Source: Alcaligenaceae bacterium
Lineage (GTDB): Bacteria > Pseudomonadota > Gammaproteobacteria > Burkholderiales > Burkholderiaceae_B
Assembly (NCBI GenBank): GCA_013416395.1
Contig: JACCEP010000001.1
Span: 496,001-560,000, forward strand
DNA length: 64,000 nucleotides
Reading direction: 5' to 3'
Positions 35,465 to 44,299 of the stretch are shown here, one piece after another. The translations under genes were made by a program, and so were the position numbers. A model generated the notes under the pieces. The model saw only the letters and a list, made by a program, of their open reading frames with translations. It had not been told where the DNA came from and ran no database searches. Numbering within the stretch: position 1 is the first letter of the stretch; the number at the start of each line of letters is the position of its first letter.

Positions 35465-36385
35465 TTAGCGCGTTACACCGCGCACTGCCGTGAACCTGCC
35501 GAGCAGGCGTTGCCCAAATACATTAACTGCTAGCCCCGCCATGACCACTGCGCCGCCTAACCACTGCGCCACGGCCAGGCGCTCACCCAGCAGCCACGAT
35601 GACGACAACAGGCCCAGCACGGGTATGAGCAGGCTGAGCGGCGCGACTTTACTGGCAGGATGGCGTGCCAACAGCCGCCCCCACAGGCTATAGCCCATTA
35701 CCGTCGCGACAACGGCCAGGTAGAACACCGCCAGCACACCCACATAGGTGATATTTTGCAGACTGGAAACAATAGCGGGCGCCCCCTCAAAGTAAAGCGA
35801 CAAACCCAGAAAAGGTAGCGGCGGTATCAACGCCCCCCAGACTACCAGGCTTAGCATGTCAAGCTGGCGGGTTCCTTGTGTTGCCATGTTGCCAGCACGC
35901 TTGACCACGATATTGCCCGTCGCCCATGACAGCGCCGCCAGCAGCGTCAGCGCAAAGCCAGTAAGCGTCATGGTGCCCGGGGCTGCTCCGGCCTGGATCA
36001 GGCCCAGGCCCACGGCGGCAACCGCCATACCCAGCACGTTATGCCATCGCACGCCCTCACCCATAAGCACGGCAGCAATAAGCACGGTAAAAAAGGCCTG
36101 GGACTGCAACACAATGGAAGCAAGCCCCGCAGGCATGCCGACCGACATGGCGACAAAAAGAAAGACAAACTGCCCCAGGCTGATGGTTAGCCCATAGAGA
36201 ACGATAATGCGCCAGGGAACGGCCGGTCGACGGATGAAAAACACAGCCGGCACTGCTACCAGACCGAAACGCAATGCACCCAACAGCAACGGTGGCACTT
36301 CACTCAGGCCCAGTTTGATGACGACAAAATTAAGCCCCCAAGCGGTAATCACCGCAAGCGCTGCCAGCCAATCTTTAAGGGGCAT
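35465..36385 (-). CDS. EamA/DMT family transporter
   Basis: This 306-residue protein is almost wholly hydrophobic, with ten predicted helices in two EamA repeats. It begins WLAALAVITAWGLNFVVIKLG and has the second repeat near ALSWATGNIVVKRAG, both typical of drug/metabolite exporters such as amino-acid or purine exporters. The RBS is AAGGAA. It is upstream of argD on the same strand, with a 54-bp gap; the two may be co-transcribed. Substrate unknown. Confidence 0.85.
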   Translation of the reverse strand: MPLKDWLAALAVITAWGLNFVVIKLGLSEVPPLLLGALRFGLVAVPAVFFIRRPAVPWRIIVLYGLTISLGQFVFLFVAMSVGMPAGLASIVLQSQAFFTVLIAAVLMGEGVRWHNVLGMAVAAVGLGLIQAGAAPGTMTLTGFALTLLAALSWATGNIVVKRAGNMATQGTRQLDMLSLVVWGALIPPLPFLGLSLYFEGAPAIVSSLQNITYVGVLAVFYLAVVATVMGYSLWGRLLARHPASKVAPLSLLIPVLGLLSSSWLLGERLAVAQWLGGAVVMAGLAVNVFGQRLLGRFTAVRGVTR

Positions 36386-36601
36386 GAATTTCCTTTTTGC
36401 TGCACACGAAACAACCAGTATTATGCGTGAAGAACGCTCGCCAAGTGGCCGTTGCTTCTCCGCTACGATTCAGGACAAGCTTCAGCGCAGGCAGATCACC
36501 GCCTTACGCCACGACAGTGAGAAAAACCAGGCCTGCACCCCGGTGCTTGGCCACGTGCGCATACCCGTCCGCCGTTCCCTAACTTTGTCATTCTTGCCAT
36601 C

Positions 36602-37477
36602 ATGTCTCTCAGCATTCTTAGCCTGCACAGCTACCCGGTGAAATCCTGCGCCGGCATTGATCACACCGAAACCACCATCTCGGCGCGAGGCCTGTATCGC
36701 GACCGGCAGTGGGTTATTGTCGACGCTCAGGGAGTATTCATGACGCAGCGTCAGTACGCCCGTATGGCACTGATACGGCCTCGCTTCCTGAATGCAGATC
36801 TGGTTCTTTCGGCCACCGGCGGCATGCCAGACATAAGCGTGCCATGGTCCACAGGCAGTCAACGGCCGTCTCAAATCCAAGTGCGTATCTGGCAACAAGA
36901 CACTCTGGGTTTCGACGAGGGCGATGCGGTAGCGCAATGGCTTAGCCAGTTTCTCGGGCTGTCTTGCCGCCTTTTGAGGGTTCATCCTGATGCCCACCGC
37001 ACCGCCAGCCCCCCGCATGTTGACGCCTGGCTGGAGCACAATACAGACTGGGCTGACGGGTTTCCTGCCTCTCACGAGTTCGGTTTTGCCGATGGCTTTC
37101 CATTTTTGATCGCCAACCAAGGTTCTCTTGACGAACTGAACCGTCGCCTGCTGGCCAAAGGGCAACCCGCTGTTCCCATGAACCGTTTCCGCCCCAATAT
37201 CGTGGTGCAAGGCCTGGATGCCTATGAAGAAGATTATCTGACCGGCATGCAAACTGGCGACCTCACCTTTGCATTCGTCAAACGGTGCGCACGCTGCCCC
37301 ATCCCCAATATCGATCAGGCGACAGCAGTATCAGCACCCGAACCGGGCATTACCCTGGCCGAACACAGGCAGTTTGCCGACGGCGTGCTGTTCGGCGTCA
37401 ACGCCGTGGTGTCTGGCACAGGGCACAACACCATGATTCACGTCGGCGATACGGTCGAACTGCACTATGATTTATAA
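36602..37477 (+). CDS. MOSC domain protein (YcbX/mARC-like)
   Basis: This 291-residue protein has an N-terminal MOSC beta-barrel (LHSYPVKSCAGI, GLYRDRQWVIVD) and a C-terminal MOSC domain whose conserved cysteine lies in VKRCARCPIPNID. The family binds molybdenum cofactor and reduces N-hydroxylated bases and similar compounds. No ferredoxin domain is fused, unlike E. coli YcbX, so it needs an outside electron donor. It is followed by the 8-bp tandem array. Confidence 0.85.
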   Translation: MSLSILSLHSYPVKSCAGIDHTETTISARGLYRDRQWVIVDAQGVFMTQRQYARMALIRPRFLNADLVLSATGGMPDISVPWSTGSQRPSQIQVRIWQQDTLGFDEGDAVAQWLSQFLGLSCRLLRVHPDAHRTASPPHVDAWLEHNTDWADGFPASHEFGFADGFPFLIANQGSLDELNRRLLAKGQPAVPMNRFRPNIVVQGLDAYEEDYLTGMQTGDLTFAFVKRCARCPIPNIDQATAVSAPEPGITLAEHRQFADGVLFGVNAVVSGTGHNTMIHVGDTVELHYDL

Positions 37478-37497
37478 GGCCGGGCGTCTATTCTTGG

Positions 37498-37649
37498 TTT
37501 ACTGATTTACTGATTTATTGATTTATTGATTTATTGGCTTACTGGTTTACTGGTTTACTGGTTTACTGGTTTACTGGTTTAGGCGTTTAGGGTTTCAGTA
37601 GTTCGGTAGTTCGGTAGTTCGGTAGTTCAGTAGTTCGGTAGGTCAGTAC
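37498..37649. repeat. Tandem array of 19 x 8-bp units
   Basis: Nineteen 8-bp units lie in one unbroken register. Units 1-10 are variants of TTTACTGA, TTTATTGA and TTTACTGG; units 11-12 are transitional (TTTAGGCG, TTTAGGGT); units 13-18 are TTCGGTAG/TTCAGTAG; the last is GTCAGTAC. The array starts 20 bp after the MOSC stop and includes the dinB stop codon and final tyrosine codon. Blocks of identical neighbours (for example 37546-37577) show recent slippage. Confidence 0.92.
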
Positions 37650-38824
37650 AGGCTAAGCTGAACAGGTGCTCTGCGCGGGCTGCCATCACCTTCTGGTGTG
37701 CTGGACTCCAGGCTGCTTACACGCACCCCCAACAGCCGAATACGGCTCTGATCAAGCTCTATACGCTTTAAACAAGCACCCGCCGCATGATGGATGGCAT
37801 CAGCGTCAGCCACGGCATCAGGCAGCGTAAAGTCTCGCGTTACGGTTCTGAAGTCATGAAAACGCAGCTTGATACCCACTGTGCGGCCTGTATAACCTTT
37901 GCGACGCAGGTCACCCTCAAGCTGCTGGCAAAGTTGCTGAAAGATAGCGGAAAGCTCAGCGCGATCGCGATGCACATGCAGGTCACGCTCAAATGTAGTT
38001 TCACGACTGATGGATTTGGGCTCAGAATGTGTGCGTACAGGGCGGTCATCCTTGCCATGCGCCACCTCGACCAGCCAACAGGCATAAGAAAGCCCGAAGT
38101 GATGTTGCAAAAGCTCGGGTCGGGCATGGGCCAGCTGCTCGACGGTAAGTATGCCCAGGTCACGCAACCGGGCATCAGCCTTGGGGCCTATGCCATTAAC
38201 CTTGCCTACAGGCAGCGGCCAGATTCGCTTCTGCAAATCGCCGGGCCCGATAATGGTAATGCCGTCTGGCTTATCAAGCTCAGAAGCAATCTTGGACAAC
38301 AACTTGTTGGGTGAAATGCCAATTGAACAGTTCAGGCCAGTAGCGTCGCTGACCGCCTGCTTCAGACGCCGCGCCAACGTGAGAGAGTCTTCAGGGTGGT
38401 CGGTAAGATCAATGTAAATTTCATCAACGCCCCGGTCTTCGACCTGCGGGGCAATGTCGGCAACCGCGGCCTTGAACAGCCTTGAATAATGCCGATAAGT
38501 AGCAAAGTCTACAGGTAGCAAAATAGCATCAGGGGCCAGTTGTGCCGCCTTCATCATGCCCATGGCCGAAAATACACCCAACGCCCGCGCCTCGTAGGTA
38601 GAGGTTGTGACCACACCACGGCCTGTATACCCCCTGAGCCGATAAAACATACGCTGGCCGTCGGGCAGCTTGTGGGGTTGATACCGGCCGCCCGCACCAA
38701 TAACAACAGGCAGACCGCGCAATTCGGGGTAGCGCAACAACTCGACCGACGCGTAAAACGCATCCATGTCGAGATGGGCAATGCGACGCGGGCGATTGTC
38801 AGGGGCGGCAGGCGGAACAGGCAT
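37643..38824 (-). CDS. dinB: DNA polymerase IV
   Basis: DinB is a Y-family translesion polymerase. The 393-residue protein has HLDMDAFYASVE (catalytic Asp), RGVDEIYIDLT (Asp-Glu), the helix-hairpin-helix LPVGKVNGIGPKADARLRDLGI and a little-finger domain. It ends in QLSLY, a sliding-clamp binding motif. The start is ATG at 38824, 12 bp downstream of a LexA box. The stop and last residue lie inside the 8-bp array, so slippage could alter the clamp-binding tail. Confidence 0.95.
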   Translation of the reverse strand: MPVPPAAPDNRPRRIAHLDMDAFYASVELLRYPELRGLPVVIGAGGRYQPHKLPDGQRMFYRLRGYTGRGVVTTSTYEARALGVFSAMGMMKAAQLAPDAILLPVDFATYRHYSRLFKAAVADIAPQVEDRGVDEIYIDLTDHPEDSLTLARRLKQAVSDATGLNCSIGISPNKLLSKIASELDKPDGITIIGPGDLQKRIWPLPVGKVNGIGPKADARLRDLGILTVEQLAHARPELLQHHFGLSYACWLVEVAHGKDDRPVRTHSEPKSISRETTFERDLHVHRDRAELSAIFQQLCQQLEGDLRRKGYTGRTVGIKLRFHDFRTVTRDFTLPDAVADADAIHHAAGACLKRIELDQSRIRLLGVRVSSLESSTPEGDGSPRRAPVQLSLY

Positions 38825-38835
38825 TATTTTGTTTG

Positions 38836-38851
38836 CTGTATGTATACACAG
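38836..38851. promoter_or_regulatory. LexA (SOS) box upstream of dinB
   Basis: CTGT-ATGTATAC-ACAG matches the CTGT-N8-ACAG SOS box at all eight conserved positions. It lies 12 bp before the dinB start and 132 bp before tag, so dinB, and possibly tag, should be induced by DNA damage. Confidence 0.85.
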
Positions 38852-38982
38852 CGATTATAGGCCGTTGTGACGCCAATGCAGCAGGCATATAGTGCTGTTC
38901 TAGAATAGTCACCTATATCTCCCCCTTTTATTGAGCAGCGTAGCTGATCAGCACGCCCTGCGTAACCTGAATTTAGTTCACT

Positions 38983-39567
38983 ATGAAACGTTGCCACTGG
39001 TGCACCAGCGACCCTATTTACACGGCTTACCACGACACCGAGTGGGGCGTACCCTCGTACGATTCTCGTCATCTGTTGGAAAAACTGGTGCTTGAAGGCT
39101 TTCAGGCAGGGCTCTCATGGATCACAGTACTCAAGAAACGCCCCCGGTTTCGTGAGGTGTTGTTCAATTTTGATGCGCGTGCCCTGTCAGAAATGTCTGA
39201 CGATCACATCGAAACCCTTATGCAAGACGCCGGCATCATCCGCAACCGGCTCAAGCTGCATGCTGCTCGCGAAAACGCCCGCCTGTGGCTGCTCCAGGAT
39301 GACCCCGTGGCCCTCATGTGGTCGTTTGCAGGCGGTAGCCCCATCATCAACCACTACGCACGCCACGAAGACATACCCACGATCACACCCATCGCTCAGG
39401 ACATGAGTCGAACGCTGAAAAAAATTGGCTTCAAGTTTGTGGGGCCCACCATTTGCCAGGCCTATATGCAGGGCATAGGGGCGTTTATGGATCACACCAC
39501 TGATTGCTTCCGACACCAAGAACTGGCTGGGCGAAAAACCAGCCAGACGCAAAACCCCGGCTCATAA
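38983..39567 (+). CDS. tag: DNA-3-methyladenine glycosylase I
   Basis: Tag removes 3-methyladenine from alkylated DNA. The 194-residue protein has the zinc ligands of KRCHWC near the N-terminus and MDHTTDCFRH near the C-terminus, plus YHDTEWGVPSYDSR, LEGFQAGLSWITVLKKR and FKFVGPTICQAYMQ. It diverges from dinB across 158 bp containing the LexA box, grouping two DNA damage genes. Confidence 0.95.
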   Translation: MKRCHWCTSDPIYTAYHDTEWGVPSYDSRHLLEKLVLEGFQAGLSWITVLKKRPRFREVLFNFDARALSEMSDDHIETLMQDAGIIRNRLKLHAARENARLWLLQDDPVALMWSFAGGSPIINHYARHEDIPTITPIAQDMSRTLKKIGFKFVGPTICQAYMQGIGAFMDHTTDCFRHQELAGRKTSQTQNPGS

Positions 39568-39594
39568 TGCCAAGCCCACGCTTTGCTAAAGCAT

Positions 39595-39612
39595 CGGGCC
39601 ACCATTGGCCCG
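39595..39612. terminator. Hairpin between convergent tag and acetyltransferase genes
   Basis: CGGGCCA (39595-39601) pairs with TGGCCCG (39606-39612) around CCAT. No T-run; possible bidirectional stop between genes ending at 39567 and 39629. Confidence 0.4.
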
Positions 39613-39628
39613 CAAGAGGGGCTGCTCG

Positions 39629-40126
39629 TTACAGAGACCGTGCCATATAGCACGCCACGCCTAAATACGTGGCTAAATTCGCGGCCTGGCTGGCTTGAAG
39701 TGGTACCACGGGCTCATACCCCAGGCGACGCCAAAAGCCTTGTGACTGCTGCACGGATACCAGCGTAGATTTGCCCAAACCCAGATCACGTCCTACCGAC
39801 CAGGCCAGGCGTACTAAAGCAGGGCCCAGCCCCTTGCCCTTGGCCCGTGCTGATACAGCCAGGTCATGGAGGTAAAGGCTGTCGGGAGCCCAAGTAAGGT
39901 CAAAGCAAGCCCCCAAGGGCGTAATCTTGCCAAGCGACGATGGGTAGGCCACCAGGTACGCGCACACACCTGCTGCATCAACTGCCACCCAGGCAGACTG
40001 CGGCGCCGTAGCGAGACGTGTACGCAAGGTGGTTTCGTCTTCTTGCATCGCGACCGCATAGCAATGCGCCTGCACATCCAGCACAGACATCACATCATCC
40101 TGAGTCATCAGGCGAAATTCAGACAC
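39629..40126 (-). CDS. GNAT family N-acetyltransferase
   Basis: This 165-residue protein has the GNAT fold: N-terminal FRLMTQDDVMSVLDVQ, core strand LYLHDLAVSARAKGKGLGPALVRLA (acetyl-CoA binding RxxGxG/A-like, RAKGKGLG) and a C-terminal SQGFWRRLGYEPV. Two starts are possible; GTG at 40126 is chosen because GGAAG lies 6 bp upstream, while the TTG at 40153 has no site. Substrate unknown. Confidence 0.82.
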   Translation of the reverse strand: MSEFRLMTQDDVMSVLDVQAHCYAVAMQEDETTLRTRLATAPQSAWVAVDAAGVCAYLVAYPSSLGKITPLGACFDLTWAPDSLYLHDLAVSARAKGKGLGPALVRLAWSVGRDLGLGKSTLVSVQQSQGFWRRLGYEPVVPLQASQAANLATYLGVACYMARSL

Positions 40127-40335
40127 AAACCGCTTCCATAAAACGTAAAACAAAAAGTGCGCAACAAGCTCAGCGCGTTGTGTTCATTCTATCGCGACGA
40201 TCGAACCGACCTGAGCTGCGTTGAACATGTGGACGACATCTGGTCTAAATGGTTGATTTTCCTTCTGGTTTTGGCAAATAACGGGTATGCTCAAATGGTC
40301 GTCTGACACCAACGCAGTTTCCTCAGGAGCTCACC

Positions 40336-40482
40336 ATGGCCAAAGGCCAGTTACACGGCAACCGCGAAGCCAAGAAACCCAAGCAACCTAAAAAACCGGC
40401 ACCAGTCGCCGCGCCGTTCGGGTCTGGCAGCGCCAAAAATGCACAGTCAGGCAGCGATGCCCGCAAGAAGAGCCCAGGTTAA
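40336..40482 (+). CDS. Small basic protein, 48 residues
   Basis: The frame encodes MAKGQLHGNREAKKPKQP and a further 30 residues rich in Lys, Pro, Ala and Ser. It has a strong CAGGAG site 6 bp before its ATG and is followed within 30 bp by a strong intrinsic terminator, so it is a complete monocistronic transcription unit. Similar short Lys/Pro-rich proteins beginning MAKGQ are common as hypothetical proteins in Burkholderiales (from memory). No domain or function is known; a nucleic-acid-binding role is only a guess from charge. Confidence 0.75.
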   Translation: MAKGQLHGNREAKKPKQPKKPAPVAAPFGSGSAKNAQSGSDARKKSPG

Positions 40483-40508
40483 TTACTGACTCTACTTACC
40501 AAAATGCA

Positions 40509-40543
40509 ACAGTGGGGCCACAACGTGGCCCCACTGTTTTTTT
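40509..40543 (+). terminator. Strong intrinsic terminator after the small basic protein
   Basis: ACAGTGGGGCCAC (40509-40521) pairs perfectly with GTGGCCCCACTGT (40525-40537) around AAC and is followed by a T7 run to 40543. It is one of the strongest terminators in the window. Confidence 0.93.
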
Positions 40544-40738
40544 GACGATTACAGATCAAGTTCGCAATACGTAATTGGCCATCGCGCTATGCGACTGTGG
40601 TCCCATCGTGGCAATGCAATGGCTGTGCTTCGAAAGCGGCGCTTTTATGACTGTACTTTCAAAACGTCACGTGCTTTTGCACGCGACACCAGCAGAGCAA
40701 CTGACATGACAGGGCTACCGTCGCTATCCTCGCCCCAA

Positions 40739-40759
40739 TCTGAGCCGCAGAGGCTCAGA
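40739..40759 (-). terminator. Weak hairpin after the TonB receptor gene
   Basis: TCTGAGCC (40739-40746) pairs with GGCTCAGA (40752-40759). It lies 8 bp past the receptor stop on the minus strand, with no T-run. The rest of 40544-40738 shows nothing recognisable. Confidence 0.4.
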
Positions 40760-40766
40760 CGGCACA

Positions 40767-42833
40767 TTAATAACGATAATTAAAGCTGACGCGGTAATTG
40801 CGACCCGCTTCGGGCAGGCACGTGCTCATGTTGGGCGGCGTGCAAACACCGGCCTGGTTGTAGTAGAACTTGTCGTCCACGTTGTTAATGCTGACATTAA
40901 CATTCATGCGATCGTTGCCCTGCGGCTGCCAGTTCAGGTAGACATCATGTACGCCATACCCCGCCTTGCGTGCAGTAGTGCGGCCAGCGCCCTCACCCAC
41001 CGGAACATCAATATGCTCAAACAGCCGGCCACGCCAGCCGATTTCAACAGCAGGCAGTGGGAAGCGATAACTGACGCTGGCAAGCCACTGACGGCCCGTG
41101 GGCATATTGTCGAGTACATACGCCTTGTAGGCATCGTTAACCCGAGGCTTGCTGTAGCTTATGGCCAGACGGCTGCGAAAGCCACCATCACGATAACCCA
41201 GCCCTACTTCATACCCCCGGTTGACCAAGCGGCCAATGTTGTCCTGGTACCTGGATGCTGTAGTGCCGATGTAGTCATGGATGTTCTGCCGAAAAACCGT
41301 GGCCATGGCAGAAAAGTGCTCACCCGCCCACTCGGCACCAAGTTCCATATTGACCGCCCGCTCAGCCTTAATGCCTTCAGCCAGTTTGCGGCTGTCACCC
41401 CAGGCCAAGCCAAGAATATAAGGCTCGTAGAGACGAGGGCTACGGCTTGCCTGCGCCACACTGGCCTTGAATTTGAGTTCAGGGGTGGCGTCAAAGATTA
41501 ATGAAGCGCTGGGGTTGATATTGGACCCGGACCCCTTGCGATTGCTGGTGTCAGTAATGCGGAAGTGGTCATAGCGTAGCCCGGTGGTGAGGGTGAACGG
41601 GGCAAAGTCCCAAATACCTTCTGCATAGGCACCCCAGTCTACCTTGCCTTCACGCCCACGACCCACGGTGTACTGGGCCGTGGAAATACGCTCATCACGC
41701 CAGTTAAGGCCATATTTAAGCGTATGGTTGCTCCACAGCGTGTTGACCAGCCCCAGGTCGGCACCCGTGGTTTTAGCCGACGCATCGCTATGTGCCGGCA
41801 ATACCCGCCCCGTTGTTGGCATGGGCCCGGTGGCGTCTTTGACATCATTCATTTTGATGTGGAACAGATTTACGTCGAACCGATCAGCAAAGCCAAAATT
41901 TTGGCCGTGATACTGCAGTGAGCTGGTGTCCTGAACCAGATTCGAATCAAAGGTGGGCAAACCGCGCAACCCGGCAACGTTGAACCGCAGTGGGCGATAA
42001 CCCTCTTGCTGCTCACGCCGCTGGCTGACCACAATACGATGCTGGGGCGAGAGCGTTAGCCCCACTTTGGCGAGGTAGCCGTCCTGATCAAGCGCCGAAT
42101 GATTGACGCGATTGCCGTGACCGTCTTTGTAGTCTTTTTGGGTGACCAGATTGCCGATGAAAATGGCGTCGACATGCTCGCCAAATTTGCCATATACGGC
42201 ACCTGAGCGCTCCCAACCCTTGTTGCTGCGCCAGCCGGCACCAGCCTTAAAGCCCAGGCTGCGCCCTTCTTCGAGCAGGTCTTGGGCGTCGACCGTGGTC
42301 ATGCGAATGGCTCCGCCCGTAACGCCAATGCCTGCACTGGCTGAACCCGAGCCCTTTTCAATGGCCACTGACTTGAGCAGCGCCGGATCAAACATAAACC
42401 GGCTTTGGTGGTGAAAGATTTGTGCGTTTTGGTTGGCACCATCGACTGAAAACACCACCTGGTTTTCACCCAGGCCCCGAATAAAGATTTGCTGCGACGC
42501 GCCGTTGCCACCGCTGACATTCACCCCGCTCTGATTTTCGAGCACGTCTTTCATATCAACAAGCGTGCTCTTTTGTACGGACTGCCACGTGGTTTTATCG
42601 GTAGTGCCGCCGCTGGTCGACGACACGGTAATGGCATCAAGTTGGGTAGGCTGAATTGTCGCCAACGCCGGGCATGCAGCCAAGGCAATGGCCATACCGA
42701 CGATGAGCCTATGCCGGGTATACAGATGACGAAGAGGGTGACTGAAGAAAAGACTGGGAGAAGGACTGGAGGAGAAGCTGGAGCAACGAAGCGCGCCGGA
42801 AACAGCTTCGTGCGTAACGAAGAATGGTTTCAT
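40767..42833 (-). CDS. TonB-dependent outer-membrane receptor
   Basis: This 688-residue receptor has a plug domain (VDMKDVLENQSGVNVSGG, QQIFIRGLGENQVVFSVDGANQ, VAIEKGSGSASAGIGVTGGAIRM) and a 22-strand barrel ending in the aromatic signature FNYRY. The signal sequence (IVGMAIALAACPALA) is preceded by 45 extra residues if the 42833 start is right; a later start is possible. A Fur-like box upstream suggests iron or haem uptake. The plug loop NAQIFHHQSRF is His-rich. The ligand cannot be deduced. Confidence 0.88.
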   Translation of the reverse strand: MKPFFVTHEAVSGALRCSSFSSSPSPSLFFSHPLRHLYTRHRLIVGMAIALAACPALATIQPTQLDAITVSSTSGGTTDKTTWQSVQKSTLVDMKDVLENQSGVNVSGGNGASQQIFIRGLGENQVVFSVDGANQNAQIFHHQSRFMFDPALLKSVAIEKGSGSASAGIGVTGGAIRMTTVDAQDLLEEGRSLGFKAGAGWRSNKGWERSGAVYGKFGEHVDAIFIGNLVTQKDYKDGHGNRVNHSALDQDGYLAKVGLTLSPQHRIVVSQRREQQEGYRPLRFNVAGLRGLPTFDSNLVQDTSSLQYHGQNFGFADRFDVNLFHIKMNDVKDATGPMPTTGRVLPAHSDASAKTTGADLGLVNTLWSNHTLKYGLNWRDERISTAQYTVGRGREGKVDWGAYAEGIWDFAPFTLTTGLRYDHFRITDTSNRKGSGSNINPSASLIFDATPELKFKASVAQASRSPRLYEPYILGLAWGDSRKLAEGIKAERAVNMELGAEWAGEHFSAMATVFRQNIHDYIGTTASRYQDNIGRLVNRGYEVGLGYRDGGFRSRLAISYSKPRVNDAYKAYVLDNMPTGRQWLASVSYRFPLPAVEIGWRGRLFEHIDVPVGEGAGRTTARKAGYGVHDVYLNWQPQGNDRMNVNVSINNVDDKFYYNQAGVCTPPNMSTCLPEAGRNYRVSFNYRY

Positions 42834-42993
42834 CGGTGTGATTGATATGTGATGCGCAAATAGATGCGAACTAATACAGACTTAGAGGACCCCGCCTCTT
42901 GCCCCTTGACGCAATACACACCAACACGACAAGCCTGCGGAACCCTCCGACGAAGGCGCTTACGATAAGATGTTGGCTCATGGCCAACATGCT

Positions 42994-43012
42994 AACGAGA
43001 AGCGTTCGCATT
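42994..43012 (-). promoter_or_regulatory. Fur-box-like site upstream of the TonB receptor
   Basis: Read on the minus strand, AATGCGAACGCTTCTCGTT matches AATGAGAATCATTCTCATT at 14 of 19 positions. It lies about 160 bp upstream of the receptor start. A hairpin GTTGGC-TCATG-GCCAAC sits nearby at 42972-42988. The remaining sequence from 42834 to 43252 shows no gene. Confidence 0.5.
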
Positions 43013-43252
43013 ATATATTTAGATGGTCGATCTTGCTAGCGCTGCACAATGTCGCCCGAGGCGCTTGCTGACCGTTTTGTGGTGTAAACGCAGGATAAGC
43101 GCCAGTAACCATGCTTTAAATGGAATAACCCATCCAGGCTCTCGTTACGTTACCCCCCGAAGCGTACCTAACAAGCCAGCAACCACGTGTCTCCGGAAGC
43201 GAGCCTAGGCTGCGACGCCAAATCGGGGCGTGCACTAGCCATTACACCCAGG

Positions 43253-43354
43253 CGCATAGATCTCTGGCTCAAGGAGAATAAAGAAGCTATTGATAGCTCT
43301 AACTCTTTCTTCGAGGAGCACGGTCTGCCATTGGCGAAGTACAAGATATTTTGA
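43253..43354 (+). pseudogene. CcdA-like antitoxin, C-terminal remnant
   Basis: Reading from 43253, the frame gives RIDLWLKENKEAIDSSNSFF and then EEHGLPLAKYKIF before a stop. This resembles the toxin-binding tail of CcdA antitoxins (WLEENREAI...HGLPLAKY). No start, DNA-binding half or ccdB follows. It is a short fragment identified by eye, so confidence is moderate. Confidence 0.5.
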
Positions 43355-43485
43355 CGGGTGCGATGAGCTGATTGATACCCAATCAACCATGAATACGACA
43401 AACCTGGCTGGAATCATACAAATTTCCGACAAACTAACCATCAACGTCGGCTGAATTAACGTGGAAACCGACAACCTCGAAGGCA

Positions 43486-43650
43486 ATGGACCTCGCCATG
43501 AACTGCGTGCTAAGCGCGGCCGGTCGCTCCCGCATCATCGTGACGACTGCGTATCGCGAAGATTATCTGTTGCCGCTCAAAAGCCTTTCGAACCACGCCG
43601 ACGCAGGGGTTGCTTACTGCGAGCAAGCTCACCTCAATCTACTTCGCAAT
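43486..43650 (+). pseudogene. Fic-family protein, C-terminal remnant
   Basis: The frame contains LSAAGRSRIIVTTAYREDYL and then LPLKSLSNHADA...YCEQAH, resembling the C-terminal lobe of Fic-family AMPylators, where RIIIPTVYREDYLxALxALS is usual. The catalytic HPFxxGNG motif and the rest of the protein are absent. A decayed gene end is most likely. Confidence 0.5.
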
Positions 43651-43664
43651 GGCGACGATCAGGA

Positions 43665-44299
43665 CTACAGGGCAAGACGAGCCAGATTGCCCCTGATACC
43701 GTCAAAGATTGTGTCGACTATATGAGCGGGAAATCCTGCCGGAATTTTCTCTTGCACAAGGGTGATTGCGCCTTCCACGATACCTGGTAACTCTTCTAGA
43801 ATGGCGGTTGCAGGCTCTGCGCCGATATACCGTTCGCCCACAGCGAACCAATGCCTCCGGTAGATCTCGCGTATACGGTAGTGAGCATTTTTAGTGCGCA
43901 AAGCCATGGCCATTTTGACGTTTCGAAGGTGCACCTGATTAGCGCTACTTCCCACCCAAGGCCAGGCGGAGAGTCCTTTGGAAGTAGCTGTACTGCACCT
44001 GCGGCATCACGGCCAATGCTCTGCAGCAAGGTAAAAGCATCCAGGGAAGAGACTTTGAACCGGGCGCCTATACGACGGCGTATCGCCTCGTTGTCAGGTA
44101 GAAGGTTGTCAAAATAATTGTCGACTGGAGCATCACGCAAACCGTCACCAGCACCCGTCATCGGCAGAGAGAGTGAAAGAGGTCTGCCTTGCGGATGGTT
44201 TACCCAGGATGGGTCGTACACCAGGCGGGAAGCTGTTCTGCCCTTTTGATGCCACTGCCCCACAAAGACACCATTCATCCAAATATCAAGAACACTCAT
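43665..44299 (-). pseudogene. hipA: hipA remnant with kinase core deleted
   Basis: The first about 118 codons (MSVLDIWMNGVFVGQWHQKG..., YFDNLLPDNEAIRRRIGARF, LLQSIGRDAAGAVQLLP) are a HipA N-terminal domain. A break near 43945 changes the frame, and the next segment (KMAMALRTKNAHYRIREIYRRHW) is the HipA C-terminus. HipA normally has about 440 residues; some 220, including the catalytic and Mg-binding motifs, are missing. The start overlaps the hipB stop by one base. A dead toxin is inferred. Confidence 0.85.

Noticed and set aside
37498-37649. CRISPR array
   Set aside because: Units are 8 bp without spacers and no cas genes are near; it is a simple tandem repeat. The same reasoning excludes the 13-bp array at 60322.
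42834-43252. Small genes upstream of the TonB receptor
   Set aside because: Short frames here lack ribosome sites and overlap promoter-like sequence and the Fur-like box.
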